A DNA stretch of 22,812 bases from Oscillospiraceae bacterium (GCA_015067385.1 SVMP01000012.1:1-22812); one strand, 5' to 3'; numbered from the stretch's first letter, positions 5,683 through 13,686 are shown. The notes: generated by a model not told the origin, from the sequence alone. Translations and numbers: made by a program.

Positions 5683-6819
5683 TTATCTTATTTTCTCCGC
5701 AATCTCCATCAATTCCCGTTCGGCTTGGATATCGTTGGGGTAGGGGTATGTTTTTGCGATATTTTCAAACTGCTTTCTGATCTTTTCGGCTTTTGCGGTG
5801 TCATTTTCGCAGAGCAGAGCGTAAACGTATTCCGTTCGAAGAACAGACGGGAAGTTTTTCATCTGTTTCATGAAAGTTTTCTGCTCTTTTGTAAGCATTA
5901 AGTCAACGATCTCTTTTCTGTTTTCGCCCGTCATTTCGATAAACATTCTGTCGCAGACGAGCAGATTTCTGTGAAGACCTACCATTCCGCTTTCGATAGA
6001 GAGCATATGTTCCATCAATTTGTCGGCTTCTTCAAAGTTTTCCTTATCCATAAGTCTGTTGCAGATAAAAACTCCGAGAGTTGCAACCATGCTGTTTTTC
6101 ATTGCTTCATCGGACGGCAGTTTAAACCATTCATCCGGCATATCCTTGAGCCGTACGCCGTTCGAGATCTGTTCGTTTGCTTTCATCTGCACCCAGAAAG
6201 CGCGCATTGCCTCGGGGCTTTTAGTCAGCGAAAAAGCGTTGTAGCCGTCATTGTCGATCGTTCCCATTCGCATCGGCACACCGTTCATTATCGCAATAAT
6301 ATAGCCGATCGCAGTAAAAAACAGCAGAACGGTCGAGACGAAAAACACGTTTTTGAACAAAATGAACAGGATCAGAAAAACCGTTGATGCAATAACGTTC
6401 ATCAGCGAGCCGCCGAGATTGTAAAGCGTTACGGGGATCTTGCCGTCGATCATGTCGGGAGGAGACATCAGACATTGACCGCCTGTTCCGGCGATAGAAA
6501 GACGTTTCAGCCTGATCCTGCCGCTTTCCTTGACCCACATAAAGCTGAAAATGCGGAACGAGCTGAATTTGTAGCCCGACATCAAGCCGAAAACGAGGTG
6601 TCCGGCTTCGTGAATGATAAGTTGAACAACGATCGCCGCATACATCGAAAGAAACAGTCCGCCTGCGATCAGAAGCGTTTGTCCGATCGGACGTTCTTCA
6701 TCAAAATTTTGTCCTATTACCGTACCTATAAAAAAGCCGCAGAACATGCCTATCCCAAGGAAGAAAAGCGTCGGGATGATCTGCTTTAAGCCTTTGTTTT
6801 TCTTTTTTTGTTTATCCAT
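5683..6819 (-). CDS. M50-type membrane zinc metalloprotease
   Basis: 378-residue integral membrane protein. A lysine-rich N-terminus precedes two hydrophobic segments (about 13-36 and 49-68). The site-2-protease signature H70-EAG-H74 follows. Then come a GTGGQCLMSPPD stretch, NLGGSLMNVI (134-143), two further hydrophobic segments (about 141-178), and TIDNDGYNAF (187-196), which supplies the NDG aspartate third ligand. The last 170 residues form a soluble helical domain (likely TPR-like). Other M50 proteins cleave membrane-spanning anti-sigma factors or peptides; the substrate here is unknown. The start at 6819 (MDKQKKKNKG) is used because the open frame upstream contains the promoter. It does not contain a PDZ domain, unlike RseP. 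Confidence 0.85.
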   Translation of the reverse strand: MDKQKKKNKGLKQIIPTLFFLGIGMFCGFFIGTVIGQNFDEERPIGQTLLIAGGLFLSMYAAIVVQLIIHEAGHLVFGLMSGYKFSSFRIFSFMWVKESGRIRLKRLSIAGTGGQCLMSPPDMIDGKIPVTLYNLGGSLMNVIASTVFLILFILFKNVFFVSTVLLFFTAIGYIIAIMNGVPMRMGTIDNDGYNAFSLTKSPEAMRAFWVQMKANEQISNGVRLKDMPDEWFKLPSDEAMKNSMVATLGVFICNRLMDKENFEEADKLMEHMLSIESGMVGLHRNLLVCDRMFIEMTGENRKEIVDLMLTKEQKTFMKQMKNFPSVLRTEYVYALLCENDTAKAEKIRKQFENIAKTYPYPNDIQAERELMEIAEKIR

Positions 6820-6847
6820 TATGTTCCCTCTTGGTTGATTTTTTATT

Positions 6848-6876
6848 ATTTTACATCTTATTGCGGCGTTTGTCAA
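6848..6876 (-). promoter_or_regulatory. Promoter of the M50 protease gene
   Basis: On the minus strand TTGACA (6871-6876), a 17-base spacer and TAAAAT (6848-6853), about 30 bases before the start codon. Confidence 0.82.
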
Positions 6877-6915
6877 TGCTGTTTGTTTTGAATTAACTTT
6901 TTTTCGGGAAAAAAT

Positions 6916-6945
6916 AAAGAAGACGGGCTTTGACCTGTCTTCTTT
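6916..6945 (-). terminator. Hairpin terminator upstream of the M50 promoter
   Basis: A 12-bp stem (6916-6927 with 6934-6945, one G-U pair) and a 6-base loop. On the minus strand it is followed by a T-rich tract (TTTATTTTTT), so it would stop transcripts arriving from the tRNA side before the M50 promoter. Confidence 0.65.
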
Positions 6946-6957
6946 TGACTTTATAAA

Positions 6958-6999
6958 GCAAATATCACGCACAGAAGTGCATATATAACTGAAAAACGA
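6958..6999. repeat. Partial second copy of the palindromic repeat element
   Basis: The stretch starting GCAAATATCACGCAC and ending ATAACTGAAAAACGA matches 7175-7234 closely but lacks the CGCTGTCAGCG hairpin unit found there. The small stem GCAC-AGAA-GTGC is intact here, while the other copy reads GCAC-CGAA-GCGC. The rest of 6820-7264 outside the listed sites shows nothing recognisable. Confidence 0.7.
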
Positions 7000-7056
7000 A
7001 AAAGGGGTTTTAGAAGATTTGCGTATAGATTCAAACTCACGTAACACTGTTATTTT

Positions 7057-7225
7057 AGTGATATTCCGTCTGTGACGGAGTGATATTTTTGCTATACAAA
7101 AGAGATATTGAAACCTGCGGTTTCAGTGATATTATATTCGCCGATAAACTGCCGAAGGCAATATCACTTGCGAAGCAAATATCACGCACCGAAGCGCATA
7201 TAACTCGCTGTCAGCGAATATAACT
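7057..7225. repeat. Mosaic palindromic repeat element (chain of small hairpins)
   Basis: The element is built of short hairpins separated by a 9-base box. On the left the box reads AGTGATATT (7057-7065, 7079-7087, 7125-7133, variant AGAGATATT at 7101-7109); on the right it is inverted as AATATCAC (7160-7167, 7178-7185) and AATATAACT (7217-7225, similar at 7198-7205). The hairpins between boxes are CCGTC-TGT-GACGG, GAAACC-TGC-GGTTTC, GCC-GAA-GGC, TTGC-GAA-GCAA and CGCT-GTC-AGCG. Because the left and right boxes are inverted, the whole element can also fold as one large cruciform with side hairpins. It encodes no protein and resembles REP/MITE-like palindromic repeats. Confidence 0.75.
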
Positions 7226-7226
7226 G

Positions 7227-7262
7227 AAAAACGACAAGTTTCGATTGAAACTTGTCGTTTTT
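7227..7262 (-). terminator. Terminator of tRNA-Ser
   Basis: A perfect 16-bp stem (7227-7242 with 7247-7262) with a 4-base GATT loop, A-rich at one foot and T-rich at the other. It begins 2 bases past the tRNA 3' end. Confidence 0.9.
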
Positions 7263-7264
7263 CT

Positions 7265-7355
7265 TGGCGGAGAAGAGGAGATTTGAACTCCTGCGCCGGT
7301 TTCCCGACCTACACCCTTAGCAGGGGCGCCTCTTCACCAACTTGAGTACTTCTCC
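7265..7355 (-). tRNA. tRNA-Ser(GCU)
   Basis: 91-nt class II tRNA with encoded CCA. The acceptor stem GGAGAAG (5', at 7349-7355) pairs with CTTCTCC (7269-7275); discriminator G, then CCA (7265-7267). The anticodon stem CGCCC/GGGTG closes the loop CTGCTAA, with anticodon GCT (GCU in RNA) reading AGC/AGU serine codons. A long variable arm (GGTCGGGAAACC region) and the GTTCAAATC T-loop agree with serine. Confidence 0.95.
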
Positions 7356-7394
7356 GTGTGTCAGTGAAAACATTTGTTTTTATTTAGCTTATCT

Positions 7395-7423
7395 ATTATA
7401 CCACAAAAAAAAGTAATTTGCAA
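7395..7423 (-). promoter_or_regulatory. tRNA-Ser promoter
   Basis: On the minus strand TTGCAA (7418-7423), a 17-base spacer and TATAAT (7395-7400), about 40 bases before the mature tRNA 5' end. Confidence 0.8.
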
Positions 7424-7458
7424 GAGGTGTTTGCTTGAAAATATCGAACAAATTGTAA

Positions 7459-7504
7459 CAATACCAACAGAACCTCTTTGTTATGAGAGGTTCTGTTGGT
7501 ATTG
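7459..7504 (-). terminator. Long perfect hairpin after the lipoprotein gene
   Basis: A perfect 19-bp stem (7459-7477 with 7486-7504) and an 8-base loop, 10 bases past the lipoprotein stop codon. On the minus strand it is followed by TTACAATTTG, not a clean T-run, so it may act as a weak terminator or an RNA 3'-end stabiliser. Confidence 0.65.
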
Positions 7505-7514
7505 GATGCTAATC

Positions 7515-9548
7515 TTACCAAACATCACGCGCCGTTAAAATGTTAACGTATTCACTATGGTTTCTTGCACCGTAATATGTTGCCCAAAGCGATCCGTCTG
7601 CTTTTTGGACGAGAATACCCTCTCCCCCGTAATATGTTAATCTGAAATCAACAACATCAGTAAAGGATTCCGCTTGCTTGATAGATCTTTGATGTGTGTA
7701 TCTGATTAAATCTTCTCCGAGAGGATCTTCTCCAAAAATCAGTTTACCGTCTGTCGTTAAAGCGACGGGAATATCGAATTCATGAAAAATATCGATCATT
7801 GCAACGTTTTCAAGTGAGAAATCCGTGCCGTACGAAACAACAGTACCGTCACTTTTCAGCCCGATTACCATCTCACCGTTTACTGCAATGTCTATAATAT
7901 CCGTCCATGCTTCTATTTCGGGATAAACACCTTCAACTTTTTCAAAACTGCCGTCCGATAAGATATTATCGCAAAACGTTATTGTTCCGTCATGATTAAG
8001 TATAATTATTTTGCTGTCATATTGTCCATTGCCCAAATTTTTGGAAATACGTAAAACTTCCTTGGCATCTATCGGAATGCATGCTCCGTATAACATGTAT
8101 ATGGGACCTTTTTCTGTGTGTACAATATATTCTCCTGCATATGCATGCTCAATTTTTGTTATTTTGTATGATTTTGATATTTTGTTTATTATAAACGTCA
8201 TTTCATCATCAAAAAGATCGATAACTTTTCCGTCATCGCAAAAGACGAATCTTCGGCAGGAAACATATAAAGCGTTATCTATTTCGGGGACAATCTTGCC
8301 TGATTCATATGCGCCAATGTTTATAACCTTTCCGTTTATAACAATATTTTCGGAATCAAGATAACTTTGTTTTCCTATTTGAAGCCCTTCTTCCGGAAAA
8401 CTTGGTTGATGAACTTCTTCTATAAAATCATCTTTTTTCAGTGTTGTTACAAATGGTGTCAGATAAATTATATGATTGTTGTATGTGGACCAAAGTGATC
8501 CGTCCGATTTTTGAACGAGTATCGCATCCAGTCCGTCATAAAAAGCAAAATCGATAACGTCCGTAAAGCATTCCGCCTGCCTGATCGTTCGTTGGTACGG
8601 ATATATGATATGATCGGATTCATACGGGTCTTCGCCGAATATCAGCCTTCCGTCATTTGTCAGCGCTACGGGAATATGAAGATCCGCACTTCCATCATCG
8701 GCAATATCTATCATTGCAACGTTTTCTGCGGTAAACTCCGTGCCGTATGAAACGACCGTACCGTCGCTTTTCAGTCCGATAATCATATCTTTGCAGGCAA
8801 CGATCTCCGTAATATCCGTCCATGCTTCAAGTTCGGGGCAATCTATTTCAATTTTACTGAAATCCGTGCTGTCGTGAAAGCTCAAAGTTCCGTTTTGATC
8901 AACGGCTGTTATTATTGACGTTCCGTTGAGATCGAACAGGGCAATATCCTTTGCTTCGGTTTTAATGTAATTATACTCATAGGTATAATCGCTTTTCAGT
9001 TCGATCAGCGGATAATAGACCGTTCCGTCTTTTGCATATAAAACATCGATCTGATTCCAGTCATTGAAGAGAGCCTTTTCTCTTTCAATTCTGATTATCG
9101 GATCAGTTTTGTTTATTTCAAACAGTGCTTCTGATATGGATCCCGATGAGTTATTGTAATACAAATCTACAATGCTTCCGTCGTCGCAAAAAATATATCT
9201 GTTATGTGATACATATGTCGCATTTTTTATATCAGAGTATTTTTTGTCTGTCCAATCCTTCAGGCTGATAACTTTACCGTCTTGAACACTATATCTGCTA
9301 TCAAGATAATGGTGTGTCCTTACGGGAAGTTTTTCTTTTGGTGGGTTTTGTTCTTCGCTTTCGACCTCGTTTTCGGGTTGCTGCGTGTCGGTCGTTCCTT
9401 CTTGATCTGTGACTTGGGTTCCCTGCTCTTCAACGGATATTTCGGGAATATCGGGAGTGTTTATATCTTCTTGAATATTTGAATTACATGCGCTTAAAAG
9501 CAGCAGAAAAGCGAGTATTGAAATATATACGGATTTAAATTTTTTCAT
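7515..9548 (-). CDS. Lipoprotein with duplicated RCC1-like repeat domain
   Basis: 677-residue predicted surface lipoprotein. The signal peptide MKKFKSVYISILAFLLLLSA ends at lipobox Cys21, followed by a Glu/Gln/Thr-rich linker (about 22-75). The body consists of two similar halves of about 285 residues (about 80-367 and 395-677). Each begins with a YLDS segment followed by xxNGKVIxx, contains an RFVFCDDG-type strand, an EAWTDI stretch and the RCC1-like motif IGLKSDGTVVSYGT, and ends with ILVQKSDGSLW. RCC1-type repeats form beta-propellers that bind partners, so an adhesive or ligand-binding role outside the membrane is inferred. The start at 9548 is preferred to GTG 9560 because AAAGGTGG lies 8 bases upstream. 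It is more AT-rich than its neighbours and stands alone. Confidence 0.85.
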   Translation of the reverse strand: MKKFKSVYISILAFLLLLSACNSNIQEDINTPDIPEISVEEQGTQVTDQEGTTDTQQPENEVESEEQNPPKEKLPVRTHHYLDSRYSVQDGKVISLKDWTDKKYSDIKNATYVSHNRYIFCDDGSIVDLYYNNSSGSISEALFEINKTDPIIRIEREKALFNDWNQIDVLYAKDGTVYYPLIELKSDYTYEYNYIKTEAKDIALFDLNGTSIITAVDQNGTLSFHDSTDFSKIEIDCPELEAWTDITEIVACKDMIIGLKSDGTVVSYGTEFTAENVAMIDIADDGSADLHIPVALTNDGRLIFGEDPYESDHIIYPYQRTIRQAECFTDVIDFAFYDGLDAILVQKSDGSLWSTYNNHIIYLTPFVTTLKKDDFIEEVHQPSFPEEGLQIGKQSYLDSENIVINGKVINIGAYESGKIVPEIDNALYVSCRRFVFCDDGKVIDLFDDEMTFIINKISKSYKITKIEHAYAGEYIVHTEKGPIYMLYGACIPIDAKEVLRISKNLGNGQYDSKIIILNHDGTITFCDNILSDGSFEKVEGVYPEIEAWTDIIDIAVNGEMVIGLKSDGTVVSYGTDFSLENVAMIDIFHEFDIPVALTTDGKLIFGEDPLGEDLIRYTHQRSIKQAESFTDVVDFRLTYYGGEGILVQKADGSLWATYYGARNHSEYVNILTARDVW

Positions 9549-9574
9549 CGTCATTACCACCTTTCGATAAATAA

Positions 9575-9603
9575 ATTATATCAGTTTTTATATCGGTTGT
9601 CAA
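9575..9603 (-). promoter_or_regulatory. Consensus promoter of the lipoprotein gene
   Basis: On the minus strand TTGACA (9598-9603), a 17-base spacer and TATAAT (9575-9580): a perfect sigma-A match 26 bases before the start codon. Confidence 0.87.
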
Positions 9604-9627
9604 TAACTGATTTAATTGATTAAAGTA

Positions 9628-9656
9628 TTGCTTTTTCCTGCGAAATATGCTATACT
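9628..9656 (+). promoter_or_regulatory. Promoter of the carbohydrate operon
   Basis: TTGCTT (9628-9633), a 17-base spacer and an extended -10 TGCTATACT (TATACT at 9651-9656). The 12 bases TATACTTTGATT recur exactly at the promoter of the XRE-membrane gene (13681-13692). Confidence 0.7.
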
Positions 9657-9718
9657 TTGATTATAGTTAAACTTACCGATGCATTATCCGAAAAATAAAG
9701 AAAGTTGGGACGATGTAA

Positions 9719-11158
9719 ATGAAACTCGAAAGCAGTAATAAATTTCTTCAGTCGTCTTTTGAATGGGCGGCGGAAAAAACGAAAAGATTTGTTGTTACAG
9801 GCACGAAAAACGGCGAAATAAACAAAGGCGAAGGACCGAGATGGTACGGTCCGAACCGTCATAATACAGACGGGCCGACCGAAGAGTGGGCTCAGCCGAA
9901 AGATTATAAGCCTGCTTTCTGGGCAGGTTATTTTGACCGTACGGCATACTATATCCGAGATTACGCTCATCAGGCGGCAGGTGCATATCTTGTCGGGCTT
10001 GAAGAAGAGCTTTACAATATGCTTTACACCTATGCGAGCAACGCAAGTGAGGCAACAGGTTGGTTTGCGCCTTGGGCGTTTAATTTTGACGGCAGCGTTT
10101 ATTATATGGATACGCCTTACCCCGACCTTTTCGTCCGAGAGATAACCGCACAGTTCGAGCTTGTTGAACGAACATATACAAACTATCTGTGGAGCGGTGA
10201 CAGACGTTATATCGAAAATGATGTTATCTTTAATTTTATCGAGAAGGTCATGACCGTTCTTGTCGATAATCTTGACGGCGTTCTTCTTGAAGAAAAGAAC
10301 GGCATTCCGGAGGGCTTCGGCGATATCTGGCATATTTCTTCAACGTATAACGAAAGAGGCTTCCACGCAGTCGAGGCGGCGGACAGTATTGCGGCGATGT
10401 ATCAGGCGCTTATCGCATATGCAAATATTCTTAAACTCAGAGGAAATGAGGAAGAATCCGAAAAACAGTTCAAGCGTGCAGAAGACCTTCGGGCATATTT
10501 TAACAATGAATGGAGCGTCGTTGAGGGAAGTGATATGTTTGCTTATGCGCTCGACAGTAAGGGCGTAAAGCATTATGAATGGTACAAAAACGGCGGCGAG
10601 ATACACGGCGGCGAAACAGTAAAATTCATTCTTTACAAAAAACTTTCCTATCCCGGCGAACGTAACGATAAACTTATCGATTATATTTTTGAATGCGAAA
10701 AAAATGAGAAGACAAGAGAAGACAATGTTGAAAGTTATACTTATCTTCCCGACATCTTTTTCACTCAGAGACGCCCCGAACTTGCATGGTTCTGGATGAA
10801 TCACATTATCAATATAAAAGACGAGCCCCATGAACATAAATCTCAGGGTACGAACGGCGACTATCCCGAGATCTCCTTTACGTTCGTTGCCCATGCCGTT
10901 CAGGGACTTATGGGCGTTTCGACCGATGCGGCTTCCGATAAACTGTTTACCCTGCCGAATCTTCCCGAAGAGGTAAACGACGTTAAACTTACGGATATGA
11001 AATTCGGCGAGCATTTCGTTGATATTTTCGAGGATAAAAACACCGTTACCGTTAAAAACAACGGCAAGAAGCCTTTTATCTGGTTCTGCGGTTTTGACGG
11101 AACGGTAAGCTCCGAGCTTACTGTTGAACCGGGAGAAAGCAAAACTGTCTGTAAATAA
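9719..11158 (+). CDS. Alpha/alpha-barrel glycosidase-like protein
   Basis: 479-residue soluble protein without signal peptide, rich in Trp, Tyr and acidic residues. It has the look of a six-hairpin (alpha/alpha) barrel glycosidase: WAGYFDRTAYYIRDYAHQAAGAYLVG (about 68-93) matches the W-x-RDxxH-type motif of such enzymes; GFGDIWHISSTYNERGFHAVEAADSIAAMYQAL is a typical barrel helix pair; and a beta-rich C-terminal module (about 410-479) ends in VEPGESKTV. I cannot assign a GH family; GH63/GH15-like barrels are the nearest pattern. It is the first gene of an operon with a GH13 enzyme 12 bases downstream, implying cytoplasmic action on an oligosaccharide. The ribosome site is weak (AAAGTTGGGA). 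Confidence 0.75.
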   Translation: MKLESSNKFLQSSFEWAAEKTKRFVVTGTKNGEINKGEGPRWYGPNRHNTDGPTEEWAQPKDYKPAFWAGYFDRTAYYIRDYAHQAAGAYLVGLEEELYNMLYTYASNASEATGWFAPWAFNFDGSVYYMDTPYPDLFVREITAQFELVERTYTNYLWSGDRRYIENDVIFNFIEKVMTVLVDNLDGVLLEEKNGIPEGFGDIWHISSTYNERGFHAVEAADSIAAMYQALIAYANILKLRGNEEESEKQFKRAEDLRAYFNNEWSVVEGSDMFAYALDSKGVKHYEWYKNGGEIHGGETVKFILYKKLSYPGERNDKLIDYIFECEKNEKTREDNVESYTYLPDIFFTQRRPELAWFWMNHIINIKDEPHEHKSQGTNGDYPEISFTFVAHAVQGLMGVSTDAASDKLFTLPNLPEEVNDVKLTDMKFGEHFVDIFEDKNTVTVKNNGKKPFIWFCGFDGTVSSELTVEPGESKTVCK

Positions 11159-11170
11159 AGGAGTTTTACT

Positions 11171-12514
11171 ATGATACAAAAAGCATTGGGCGCTCCCGAA
11201 TGGCTGACAAGAGGAGCAGTATATCAGATCAATCCCCGAACATTCTCTTCCGAGGGAACGTTGAAGGCGATAACGAAAGAACTCCCGTTTTTAGCCGAAA
11301 TGGGCTTTACAACTATTTATTTATGCCCGATCTTTGAGCATGACGCTTCCGAAAACAGAGATAACTGGAGCGACCGACAGAAGAAATACGAAACGCAGAA
11401 TCCGAAAAATCAGTATCGTATGAACGATTATTTTGCCGTAGACGAAGAATACGGTACTATGGAAGATCTTCGCGAATGTGTTGATGAATGTCACCGCCTC
11501 GGCATGAGATTGCTTCTTGATCTCGTTTATTTCCATATCGGACCGAATGCGAATATTCTCAGATCGCATCCCGAATTTGCAAAACAGGACGAGGACGGCA
11601 ATTTCATCAACGGTCCGTGGCATTTTCCGCAGTTCGATTTTAACCATCAGGGCTTGCGTGAATATCTGTGGTGCAATATGGTCTATTATATTTCCGTCCT
11701 TGATGTTGACGGTTTTCGCTGTGATGTTGCGGATATGGTCCCTCTCGATTTCTGGTACGAAGCACGCCGCAGGATAACAGCCGTAAAACCCGATGCCGTT
11801 CTTATCAACGAAGGTAGTGACGGTCGTTCTCTTTATGCCGCATTTGATGCGATCTACGGATTTTCGTGGCACAGTCATCTTTATAACGTTCTTTTTAACG
11901 GAGAAAAAGTAACCAATCTGCGCGCCGATTGGGATAAATTCCGTAGGGAATGTCCTTCGGGCAGCTTCGTTTTACGTGATTTGGAAAATCACGACACCGT
12001 TACCGACTGGCCCGACAGAATTGAGGTCATGGCAGGTCATCGGGGTATGGATATGGTACTTGCTTTGAATTATACCGTAGACGGGCTTCCCATGGTCTAC
12101 TGCGGTAACGAGATTGCGGATACCGCAAAAGTCAATATGTTCGCAAACCGATTCTATCCCGGAAAATACGAGTTTACTTCCCGTGATGCCGATGCGAAAA
12201 ACACTCCCGATTCTCTTACACGGCAGTCTCTCGTTAAAAAACTCAACGCTTTCCGCAAGGAAGACATTCGCCTTGTTTACGGTAAAACGGAATGGCTCGA
12301 TACCGACCGTCCCGACGATATTATTGCGTTCAGCCGTACATATGAAGGCAAAAATGTCTGGTTTATCTGTAATCCCAAAACCGAGCCGTGTACCGTTAAC
12401 ATCAGCGGCGGAATCCCCACGGATGCAGAAAGAGTTGCCGTTTCGGGTGTTGAACAAAAGAACGAAAACTTGTTCGAACTCGAACCCTACGGCTTTATTA
12501 TCGTGAGAGATTAG
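11171..12514 (+). CDS. Glycoside hydrolase family 13 (alpha-amylase family) enzyme
   Basis: 447-residue (beta/alpha)8 GH13 enzyme, cytoplasmic (no signal peptide). The four family regions are visible. Region I is DLVYFH (117-122), with His122 as expected but F where N is usual before it. Region II is GFRCDVAD (181-188), with nucleophile D185. Region III is VLINEGS, with acid/base E214. Region IV is ENHDT (272-276), with transition-state D275. A C-terminal beta domain follows (about 370-447). GH13 enzymes hydrolyse or transfer alpha-glucosidic linkages; exact specificity (oligo-glucosidase, transferase, phosphorylase-like) cannot be read off. AAAGGAG lies 7 bases before the ATG. It is operonic with the preceding barrel protein and the following URO-D-family gene. 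Confidence 0.88.
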   Translation: MIQKALGAPEWLTRGAVYQINPRTFSSEGTLKAITKELPFLAEMGFTTIYLCPIFEHDASENRDNWSDRQKKYETQNPKNQYRMNDYFAVDEEYGTMEDLRECVDECHRLGMRLLLDLVYFHIGPNANILRSHPEFAKQDEDGNFINGPWHFPQFDFNHQGLREYLWCNMVYYISVLDVDGFRCDVADMVPLDFWYEARRRITAVKPDAVLINEGSDGRSLYAAFDAIYGFSWHSHLYNVLFNGEKVTNLRADWDKFRRECPSGSFVLRDLENHDTVTDWPDRIEVMAGHRGMDMVLALNYTVDGLPMVYCGNEIADTAKVNMFANRFYPGKYEFTSRDADAKNTPDSLTRQSLVKKLNAFRKEDIRLVYGKTEWLDTDRPDDIIAFSRTYEGKNVWFICNPKTEPCTVNISGGIPTDAERVAVSGVEQKNENLFELEPYGFIIVRD

Positions 12515-12545
12515 TTGAAATTATATTGTAAAAAGGCGGTTCAAT

Positions 12546-13601
12546 ATGGAATTATCAAAAGAAACATTACTTCTTCTTGAAGATATCGAACGCAGGATCG
12601 ACCCCGAAACCGAGGAGGATCTCGAAAAACAGTGGCTTGATTTTACATATGGCAGATTTGAGGGCGAGATATTTTGCCCGAATCGCAAAAAGCTGTCTGT
12701 GCCGTCTGTCGAACCCCCGTTTATCAATATAAACGATGCTATAAAAGATTATGAGCTTATGCTTCGCGGTCAGCTTGCAGGTGTTTCAGGTGCTCTTAAC
12801 GGCACTCATAATACCCTTTGCATCCGTGCAAATTACGGCACGGGCATTATGACATCTCTTTTCGGTGCTGAGATCTTTATCATGCCGTATGAGAACAACA
12901 CCTTGCCCACGACACGTCCGTTTAACGATACGGAAAGGATCCGCAGAACCGTCGGGCAGGGGCTTCCCGATGTTATGAACGGCTTCGGAAAAAACGTTTT
13001 CGAATTCGGCGAATTTTGCGCCGAGATATTTGAAAAATATCCGAAGATAAAAAAATACGTTAATGTTTATCATCCCGATACTCAGGGGCCGCTCGATATT
13101 TGCGAACTGCTCTGGGGCTGTGATATGTTCTATGCGCTTTGCGATGAACCCGATCTTGCGCACGCCATGCTTTCGCTTATAACGGACGCTTATATCGCCG
13201 TTATGGATAAATGGTATGATATTTTTCCGAAAAATACGGTTCTCAATCATCATTGGGGCGGACTTTGCCATCAGGGAGCGATCGTTTTACGAAGCGACAG
13301 CGCAATGAATATTTCTCCCGAAATCTACAGGGAATTTTCCATGCCTTACGATAAGAAGCTTCTCGATTATTACGGCGGCGGTGTTGTCCATTTCTGCGGC
13401 AGAGGCGACCATTATATCGATATCATGTCCGAGCTTGACGGACTTTACGGTATAAATATGTCTCAGCCCGAATGTAACGACATGGAAAAAATCTATAAAA
13501 ATACCGTCGATAAGGGCATAAAGATCCTCAGCTTCAACCACGGCAGAGCTCTTGCGGATAAAGACCGTCCGGGCGGATTTAATCACTGTTTGAGCGTATA
13601 A
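12546..13601 (+). CDS. Uroporphyrinogen decarboxylase-family protein of unknown substrate
   Basis: 351-residue protein of the URO-D superfamily, which also includes the corrinoid methyltransferases MtaA and CmuA. Diagnostic features are the helical N-terminus, the HHWGG segment (235-239), ISPEIYREFSMPYDKKLLDYY (about 256-276) and the VVHFCGRGDHYIDIM strand-loop (280-294), in which H282 and C284 could bind zinc as in MtaA-type methyltransferases. Heme synthesis is unlikely because the gene lies in an operon with two carbohydrate-active proteins (31-base gap, AAAGGCGG ribosome site). The role is unknown; methyl transfer or removal on a sugar derivative is only a speculation from context. Confidence 0.8.
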   Translation: MELSKETLLLLEDIERRIDPETEEDLEKQWLDFTYGRFEGEIFCPNRKKLSVPSVEPPFININDAIKDYELMLRGQLAGVSGALNGTHNTLCIRANYGTGIMTSLFGAEIFIMPYENNTLPTTRPFNDTERIRRTVGQGLPDVMNGFGKNVFEFGEFCAEIFEKYPKIKKYVNVYHPDTQGPLDICELLWGCDMFYALCDEPDLAHAMLSLITDAYIAVMDKWYDIFPKNTVLNHHWGGLCHQGAIVLRSDSAMNISPEIYREFSMPYDKKLLDYYGGGVVHFCGRGDHYIDIMSELDGLYGINMSQPECNDMEKIYKNTVDKGIKILSFNHGRALADKDRPGGFNHCLSV

Positions 13602-13623
13602 AAAGCCGATGTAAAAGCTTTTT
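13600..13623 (+). terminator. Weak hairpin at the end of the carbohydrate operon
   Basis: A 7-bp stem AAAAAGC / GCTTTTT with a 10-base loop, starting at the stop codon of the URO-D-family gene. The right arm supplies the T-run. The stem is AT-rich, so efficiency is doubtful. Confidence 0.4.
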
Positions 13624-13657
13624 GACAAGAAAATCGCAGAATGTCAAGGCTTCTTTA

Positions 13658-13686
13658 TGGACAATTATCCGCAGCTGCGGTATACT
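13658..13686 (+). promoter_or_regulatory. Promoter of the membrane-XRE gene with a palindrome in the spacer
   Basis: TGGACA (13658-13663), a 17-base spacer and TATACT (13681-13686). A perfect 12-bp palindrome, CCGCAGCTGCGG (13669-13680), fills the spacer directly against the -10 box, a natural position for an autoregulatory operator. Confidence 0.75.

Noticed and set aside
6957..7225. CRISPR array
   Set aside because: The repeated boxes are only 9 bases, alternate in orientation and enclose palindromes rather than unique spacers; no cas gene is present.
7265..7355. tRNA-Ser as an attachment site of a mobile element
   Set aside because: No integrase and no repeated tRNA 3' end is found in the window; the phage-like cassette lies more than 2.5 kb away with host genes between.
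10340..11179. Minus-strand frame (279 codons) opposite the alpha/alpha-barrel protein
   Set aside because: Antisense shadow; composition is dominated by Phe, Ile and Arg with no motif.
12546..13601. Heme-pathway uroporphyrinogen decarboxylase (hemE)
   Set aside because: It is cotranscribed with glycosidases and carries an HFCG motif more like the methyltransferase branch, so the hemE name is not justified.
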